Part shown: positions 36,469-40,916 of the stretch, in pieces | Numbering within the stretch: the stretch's first letter is position 1 | How the letters are laid out: every line of letters begins with the position of its first letter | Origin: an uncultured Acidobacteriota bacterium | GTDB taxonomy: Bacteria; Acidobacteriota; Thermoanaerobaculia; Gp7-AA8 | Reading direction: 5' to 3' | Length of the DNA: 40,916 bases | Assembly: GCA_937870635.1 (NCBI GenBank) | Contig: CALMZP010000160.1 | Span: forward strand, 1 to 40,916 | Made by a program: the position numbers and the translations under genes | The notes under the pieces: model-generated | What the model saw: the letters and a program-made list of their open reading frames with translations, nothing else | Databases searched by the model: none | What the model was told of the DNA's origin: nothing

Positions 36469-36842
36469 TCCCCCTGCCGCCCCTTTGCTGCGATCAGCTT
36501 CGCAACCACCTCGAGCAGAGTCTCCGTCGCATACGGTTTGCGCAGGATCGCCGTCAGGCTGTCTTTGACGGCGGCGACGAGGCGAGGCTGATCGCCATCG
36601 TGTCCGCTCGCGAAAACGATCGGAAGATCCGCGTGATCGCGGCGGATGAACTCCGCGACCTGCACACCGTCGATGTCGGGAAGAGAGATGTCGAGGATGA
36701 CTGCATCGGGCGACTGATGCTGAATCATCCCGATCGCCTGACGGCCCATCGGGGCCACTGACACCTCATGGCCAAGATCACGCAACGCCCACGACAAACC
36801 CGCTGCAAGCACGGCGTTGTCTTCCACCAGAAGAAACCGCAT
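36456..36842 (-). CDS. Single-domain response regulator (receiver only)
   Basis: 128 residues from ATG 36842 (AAGAGAGAG just upstream). CheY-like receiver: acidic pair in LLVEDN, phospho-acceptor Asp in VILDISLPDIDG, Thr/Ser switch region FASGHD and Lys in LRKPYA. No output domain, so it likely acts in a phosphorelay or by protein contact. The final codons (GDGAP) lie within the tRNA-Arg gene. No histidine kinase is nearby. Confidence 0.9.
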   Translation of the reverse strand: MRFLLVEDNAVLAAGLSWALRDLGHEVSVAPMGRQAIGMIQHQSPDAVILDISLPDIDGVQVAEFIRRDHADLPIVFASGHDGDQPRLVAAVKDSLTAILRKPYATETLLEVVAKLIAAKGRQGDGAP

Positions 36843-37019
36843 CTCTCTCTTACGGAGTGACGCCAGAGGCAGTTTCCACACCCCGCTTTTCGCAATTGAC
36901 GATTGCTTGACGCATCGGTCACGGTAAAGGGGGCCACGCCTGCCTCCGGCGAGCGATTTCACGGCTCGAAGCCACCCGTCCAACGGAAGGTTGCGGCTGT
37001 CGTCTTATTGTGTCCATGG

Positions 37020-37235
37020 ATGCTCCTGTCACATGACGACCTCGCGATCCTCAGCGCTGCCTGCAGTGATCCCACGAATTACAAGGCGGGCGAACTGGTG
37101 AATCTCATGGGTACGAAATCGGGACCGGAGATCGCGCGGCAGGTCATGTCCATGCCAAAAGAAGTCAAAACGGAGATCGAGAAGCATGTTCGCGAAGCCA
37201 TCGACGAGCAGAAGCGACGCAATCGGTCGCGCTGA
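37020..37235 (+). CDS. Small protein of unknown family, first of a tandem paralogous pair
   Basis: 71 residues from ATG 37020, chosen to match the length of the following paralogue. Helical, charged: LSHDDLAILSAACSD, then LVNLMGTKSGPEIARQVM and a Lys/Glu/Arg-rich C-terminus. Shares the spaced pattern LS-(D/E)-(D/E)-L ... G-(T/S)-(K/R)-S-G ... I ... V-M with the next gene. No family recognised. Divergent from the response regulator. Confidence 0.65.
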   Translation: MLLSHDDLAILSAACSDPTNYKAGELVNLMGTKSGPEIARQVMSMPKEVKTEIEKHVREAIDEQKRRNRSR

Positions 37236-37242
37236 GAAATCA

Positions 37243-37464
37243 ATGCCTCAGGAACCGCACCCGCTCTCGAACGAAGAGCTTCAGGAGCTCGTCCTTCTCG
37301 TGGGCGACCGCTCGAGCCGCGCGGGACGCGACCTCCTCGCGTTCACCGGGAGCAGAAGTGGCGCGGGAATCCTTGCGAAGGTCATGATGGCCGACGCTGC
37401 GGAACGGCGCGTCCTTCTCGCCGTCATCCGCCGTGCTCTCGAGCAAGCGCGCGGTCAGGTGTAG
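37243..37464 (+). CDS. Small protein of unknown family, second of the tandem pair
   Basis: 73 residues from ATG 37243, 7 bp after the stop of the previous gene. LSNEELQELVLLVGD and FTGSRSGAGILAKVMM align with the first copy; the C-terminus ALEQARGQV replaces EAIDEQKRR. Likely duplicated gene pair. Its last 10 bases overlap the 3' end of fabG on the opposite strand. Confidence 0.65.
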   Translation: MPQEPHPLSNEELQELVLLVGDRSSRAGRDLLAFTGSRSGAGILAKVMMADAAERRVLLAVIRRALEQARGQV

Positions 37465-38183
37465 AGGCCGCCGCTCACGTTGAGCACCGTTCCCGTGATG
37501 TAGGAAGCCTGCTCCGACGACAGAAACACCACCGCGTTCGCGATGTCTTCGGGAGTGCCGAGCCGCTTCAGCGCGATCCGCTCTTCGAGCTTCTGCCGCG
37601 CTTCTTCACCCAGGGCGTCGGTCATCGCGGTCTGAATGAAACCGGGAGCCACGGCATTGACGGTGACGTTCCGCGATCCGATCTCCAGCGCCAGCGACTT
37701 CGTGAAACCGATCAGCGCCGCCTTCGACGCCGCATAGTTCGCCTGCCCCGGATTGCCCATCAGGCCGACCACCGACGAGATGTTGACGACCCGGCCCCAC
37801 CGGGCCCGGATCATCTTCTTCACCACTTCCTGCGTGATGTGAAACGCCGAATCGAGGTTCGTGCGGATCACGTTCGTCCACGCCTCCGGCTTCATCCGGA
37901 TGAAGAGATCGTCTTCGGTGATCCCCGCGTTGTTGACGAGGATGTCGATCGGCTTCTGCTCGAGGAGCGCCTTCACTTTCTCGCGCACGTCGGACGAGGA
38001 GATATCGAGCTCGACGCCGGTCGCATTGCCGATCTCCTCGGCGATCTCGCGGACGCGATCGGCGCTCCTCGCGGCGCAGAACACATGCGCGCCGGCGGCG
38101 CCGAGGGCGCGGGCGATCGATTCGCCGATGCCGCGTGAGGCGCCGGTCACCAGGGCCGTTTTCCCGCTCAGGTCGATCTTCAT
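37455..38183 (-). CDS. fabG: 3-oxoacyl-ACP reductase
   Basis: 242 residues. SDR motifs TGASRGIGE, VNNAGIT, Ser in NISSVVGLMGNPGQ and Y-x-x-x-K (ANYAASKAAL), with the FabG-typical C-terminus YITGTVLNVSGGLYT. Reduces 3-oxoacyl-ACP with NADPH in fatty acid synthesis. Start ATG 38183 overlaps the fabD stop by 4 bp. Confidence 0.96.
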   Translation of the reverse strand: MKIDLSGKTALVTGASRGIGESIARALGAAGAHVFCAARSADRVREIAEEIGNATGVELDISSSDVREKVKALLEQKPIDILVNNAGITEDDLFIRMKPEAWTNVIRTNLDSAFHITQEVVKKMIRARWGRVVNISSVVGLMGNPGQANYAASKAALIGFTKSLALEIGSRNVTVNAVAPGFIQTAMTDALGEEARQKLEERIALKRLGTPEDIANAVVFLSSEQASYITGTVLNVSGGLYT

Positions 38184-39121
38184 GCCTTGTTCTTCTCCAG
38201 ATAAGCCTCGATGCTCGCCGCGTCCGACACGTTGATCAGCTCGACCGACGAGTCGATCCGCTTGATCAGCCCCGTCAGGACGTTGCCAGGCCCGACTTCC
38301 ACGAAACGGCGGACGCCCATCGAGATCATCTTCTGGATCGACTCCACCCAGCGGACGGGCGAGGCCACCTGCCGGAGCAACGCGTTCCGTACTGCGTGAG
38401 CCGTGCCGATCGGAGAGGCATCGACGTTCGACACGAGCGACATCGAGAGATCCCGGATGTTCGCTTCCTCGAGCACCGGTTGAAGCCGCTGCTCGGCCGG
38501 CTTCATGAGCTCGCAATGAAACGGCGCGGACACCGGCAGCGGGAGCGCGCGCCTGACACCGCGCTTCTTCGCAACTTCGATCGCGCGGTCGATCCCCGCC
38601 TTCGTGCCGGCAATCACGATCTGCCCCGGCGCGTTGATGTTCGCCACCGAAACGACTTCGCCCTGCGCCGCTTCCGCGCAGATGGCCTGCGCTTCTTCCA
38701 CGGTCGGCCCGATGAGGGCAGCCATGCCGCCGGTCCCCACGGGAACCGCTTCCTGCATGAACTTCCCGCGCAGACGCACGATCTTCGCTGCCTCCGCCGG
38801 GGTCAGTCCGGCGGCACTGACGATCGCGCTGTACTCGCCCAGCGAATGTCCGGCGACGATGTCGCGCCGCGCCGCACCGGCCTCTTCGAGCACGGCATGG
38901 ATGGCCGCGGAGACGGTGAGAATCGCCGGCTGCGTGTTCTCGGTGAGCTTCAGAGCGTCGTCGGGCCCTTCGAAGCAGAGCTTCGAAAGGGGAAAGCCGA
39001 GCGCCGCGTCGACGTCGTCAAACACCTTCTTCGCGGCGGGATGGCGCTCGGCGACATCCTTCCCCATCCCCGCGAACTGGCTGCCTTGTCCTGGAAAAAC
39101 GAATGCTGTGTTGTGCTCCAC
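38180..39121 (-). CDS. fabD: Malonyl-CoA:ACP transacylase
   Basis: 313 residues from GTG 39121, which gives the usual FabD start (TAFVFPGQGSQFAGMG); an upstream GTG at 39151 lies inside the heptamer array. Catalytic Ser in VAGHSLGEYSA and the later acyl-binding histidine in SAPFHCELM. Supplies malonyl-ACP. Its promoter region has been cut by the IS element 71 bp upstream, so expression may now depend on the array or the element. Confidence 0.93.
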   Translation of the reverse strand: MEHNTAFVFPGQGSQFAGMGKDVAERHPAAKKVFDDVDAALGFPLSKLCFEGPDDALKLTENTQPAILTVSAAIHAVLEEAGAARRDIVAGHSLGEYSAIVSAAGLTPAEAAKIVRLRGKFMQEAVPVGTGGMAALIGPTVEEAQAICAEAAQGEVVSVANINAPGQIVIAGTKAGIDRAIEVAKKRGVRRALPLPVSAPFHCELMKPAEQRLQPVLEEANIRDLSMSLVSNVDASPIGTAHAVRNALLRQVASPVRWVESIQKMISMGVRRFVEVGPGNVLTGLIKRIDSSVELINVSDAASIEAYLEKNKA

Positions 39122-39136
39122 GGCGGGGATGATAAA

Positions 39137-39192
39137 CCGTTCACCGTTCACCGTTCACCGTTCACCGTTAACCGTTAACCGTTAACCGTTAA
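39137..39192. repeat. Period-7 array, left half: four CCGTTCA then four CCGTTAA
   Basis: Eight exact heptamers between fabD and the IS left end. The complementary array (TTAACGG) lies right of the element. Confidence 0.95.
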
Positions 39193-40853
39193 CCCGGATT
39201 ATTCACGGTGGCGGCTTCTGACGAAGTTTAGACGACAGGACGGCGACTGGACCCCGCGCAGCTGACGAGAGAGGCTGCTGAGAGCCTTGGGGAAGCCAGC
39301 AATCAGAGCCGATATGCACACATTGAAGTGCACAACTGCGGTACGGAAGACACCTCCGGCTGAGAAGCGGCGAAGAAGTCGGTCCTCGAAGCGTTTCGCT
39401 TAACTCGGCGCAGCAGCGAGCCGGCGACTGAGATGCTCGAACAGGTGTCGTGAGGGATCGAACTCGCTGAGCTGTACCCAGATCCTGCGTGCTGTGACCA
39501 CGATGCATGCGCCGATCTTGAGAAGCTTGAGCCGAAGAGTATCCATTTGCGCCTTTTCCAAGGCGGTGCCTGCCATCTCGCGCCGCAGCTCGAGCATCAC
39601 GATGTATGCAACCGTGTGGATCAGCAACCGAAACTGGTTCGGCATGAAGTCCGAACACGACAGCCGGTCAGCGAACATCGCATTTTTAAGATCCTTGATG
39701 AAGTTCTCGGACTGGCCACGCTCGCTGTAGTAGTCATAGCAGGCTTCCGGATCGAGGTCGTCGATATTCGTGACGATGAACCGCAGGTTCTCTCCTTCGG
39801 CTCCCCGCTCGGCTTTCCCGATCACTCGTCGCCGACGATCCCAGGTCTGCGCCTGATACGCAAACTCGCGGAACACTCGTTTCTTGGTGCCGGTCGTTTC
39901 GAAGTGCCGGTTCGCTTCCTCGAGGGCGTCGGTGGTCATGGCCTTGTATCCGGCATGTGTCACCTGCCCAATGACATAGCGGATCCCAAGTGCCTCGCAA
40001 AGCTCGTACATGTCGGGACTGCCGAAGCCGGCGTCGCCACGGAAGGTGATCCTGGCCTGTTTCGGCAGCCGATCAACGATGCGCCTGAAGATCCGTAACA
40101 AAATGCTTGCCGCTCCCTCGCTCGAGGAGGCCCGCCCAGGCCTGAGCACCACCGCCACCGGCCACCCTTCTCCGTCGAACACCAGCAGAGGGTGATACAT
40201 GGTCTGGTCGTAGTACCCATGGAACATCGTTAACTGCTGATGACCATGCGTGGGATCGTCCGTCGAGTCGAACTCCAGGACGATGTTTTTCCACGCTTGC
40301 GGCCCCCGCCTCAGGAGTTGATCGATCCAAAGATCGACCAACACTTCCGACATTCGCAATACCTCGCGACCGCCTCGTTGCTCAAATCGAGACAGCGTCG
40401 GCTGCGAAGCCAGCGTCGACTCTTCTCGCCCAGCCACCCGTCCCATTGCCGTTTGCAGGGCAGGCTCGTGGCGTAGCTCCGTGGCGTCGTTGCAATCCTC
40501 GTAGCCACACACGATCTGCAGCAACCTCTGCCGCATCTGATTCTCGTACGTGTGCTTCACCAAGGCTGCGTCACGCTCATCGCTCAGCACCTGACTGAAT
40601 CTTCTCGACAGCTCTAGGCGCTTCTCAATCCGGCTCGCCAGCAAAACACCGGCGTTGGAGGTGATGAACGTTCCATTCGACTCGATCGTTACTTTCCGCC
40701 GACCAATGGAAAATAGATCGATTTGTCCGGTACACTTTGTCACGCGGGCTTCCTCCCCCTTCGCACGCCTCTCGCGGCTTCGAACACCTTGAGATTAGCG
40801 GCTTGGAGAGGGGCCCGCAATTTCTTTTGTGCTATCTCCGTGAATAATCCGGG
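39193..40853 (-). mobile_element. IS1380-family insertion sequence
   Basis: 1661 bp. Perfect 16-bp terminal inverted repeats CCCGGATTATTCACGG (39193-39208 and 40838-40853). Flanked by TTAA on both sides (39189-39192, 40854-40857), a likely target duplication; the boundary is fuzzy by a base because the flanks are palindromic. Contains one transposase gene and 206 bp of non-coding 3' sequence with no further gene. Confidence 0.9.
39400..40743 (-). CDS. IS1380-family DDE transposase
   Basis: 447 residues, complete. Starts at GTG 40743 after GGAGGAAG. DDE_Tnp_1 features: LEFDSTDDPTHGHQQLTMF (first Asp), ITFRGDAGFGSPDMYE (second Asp), and YYSERGQSENFIKDLK (Glu). The TDDPTHG block is the family hallmark. 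No frameshift, so the element may be active. Confidence 0.95.
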   Translation of the reverse strand: MTKCTGQIDLFSIGRRKVTIESNGTFITSNAGVLLASRIEKRLELSRRFSQVLSDERDAALVKHTYENQMRQRLLQIVCGYEDCNDATELRHEPALQTAMGRVAGREESTLASQPTLSRFEQRGGREVLRMSEVLVDLWIDQLLRRGPQAWKNIVLEFDSTDDPTHGHQQLTMFHGYYDQTMYHPLLVFDGEGWPVAVVLRPGRASSSEGAASILLRIFRRIVDRLPKQARITFRGDAGFGSPDMYELCEALGIRYVIGQVTHAGYKAMTTDALEEANRHFETTGTKKRVFREFAYQAQTWDRRRRVIGKAERGAEGENLRFIVTNIDDLDPEACYDYYSERGQSENFIKDLKNAMFADRLSCSDFMPNQFRLLIHTVAYIVMLELRREMAGTALEKAQMDTLRLKLLKIGACIVVTARRIWVQLSEFDPSRHLFEHLSRRLAAAPS

Positions 40854-40916
40854 TTAACGGTTAACGGTTAACGGTTAACGGTTAACGGTTAACGGTTAAC
40901 GGTTAACGGTTAACGG
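40854..40916. repeat. Period-7 array, right half: nine TTAACGG
   Basis: Nine exact TTAACGG heptamers (40854-40916) reach the window edge; reverse complement of the CCGTTAA array left of the IS. Confidence 0.95.

Noticed and set aside
36896-36924. Promoter for the small tandem proteins (TTGACG at 36896)
   Set aside because: No acceptable -10 at 16-18 bp.
39137-39192. Heptamer arrays as CRISPR or telomere-like ends
   Set aside because: No spacers between units, unit only 7 bp, and the same arrays occur internally in both orientations in a bacterial context.

Overview
This window looks like a piece of a high-GC, Gram-negative, didermal bacterium, most likely an acidobacterial lineage. Supporting signs are the VWFA-related domain protein, the outer-membrane (TolC) and periplasmic systems, several lipoproteins, an rpsF-rpsR-DUF2232-rplI ribosomal cluster without ssb, and dispersed short palindromes and period-7 arrays. 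The taxonomic call is inference from gene content only. The first ~900 bases look like a different, lower-GC genome (proteobacterial in flavour) joined in the middle of a gene, so the left end may be a misassembly or a recombination scar.

Layout. (1) 1-900, minus strand: start of a TolC-like gene, a thioredoxin-fold protein, and the back half of a TlpA-like redoxin. (2) 967-12994, all minus strand: a heavy-metal resistance block. Read in its own direction it begins with a small His-rich protein, then czcC-czcB-czcA and a DMT-type permease with a His-rich tail. A second small protein related to the first follows, then a lipoprotein made of Met/Asp/His octapeptide repeats ending in a heavy-metal-binding finger, a TolC lipoprotein and a Tat-exported multicopper oxidase. 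(3) 13126-27898: mostly housekeeping genes. These are a tyrosine recombinase, a GNAT acetyltransferase, a lytic transglycosylase, a VWA protein, mfd, two parvulin-type isomerases, a class III sirtuin, radC, ilvE, an SDR and a rhomboid protease. (4) 27918-32271, minus strand: assimilatory sulfate reduction, sir-sat-tauE-cysH. It is preceded by a short open reading frame with two consecutive cysteine codons and two mutually exclusive-looking hairpins, a probable cysteine-responsive attenuator. (5) 32311-35909, minus strand: methyltransferase, then rpsF-rpsR-DUF2232-rplI. (6) 36207-37464: tRNA-Thr(CGT), tRNA-Arg(TCG), a single-domain response regulator whose end overlaps the tRNA-Arg gene, and two tandem small paralogous proteins of unknown function. 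(7) 37455-40916: fabD-fabG, then an IS1380-family element sitting in the centre of a heptamer palindrome whose right half runs to the window end.

How genes work together. The Czc tripartite pump (inner-membrane CzcA with the D402/D408/E415 relay, periplasmic adaptor CzcB, outer-membrane CzcC) would expel divalent cations. The DMT permease, His-rich small proteins and Met/His-repeat lipoprotein would buffer or hand over metal. The copper oxidase and second TolC extend the block to copper. The sulfur operon makes sulfide from sulfate via APS: sat makes APS, cysH makes sulfite, sir makes sulfide, and the TauE-type permease moves sulfate or sulfite.

Standout features for follow-up are the Cys-Cys leader peptide/attenuator, the new-looking family of small proteins heading the two metal gene sets, the octapeptide-repeat lipoprotein, an in-frame palindromic repeat insertion in mfd, and the period-7 hairpins including the IS-split one.
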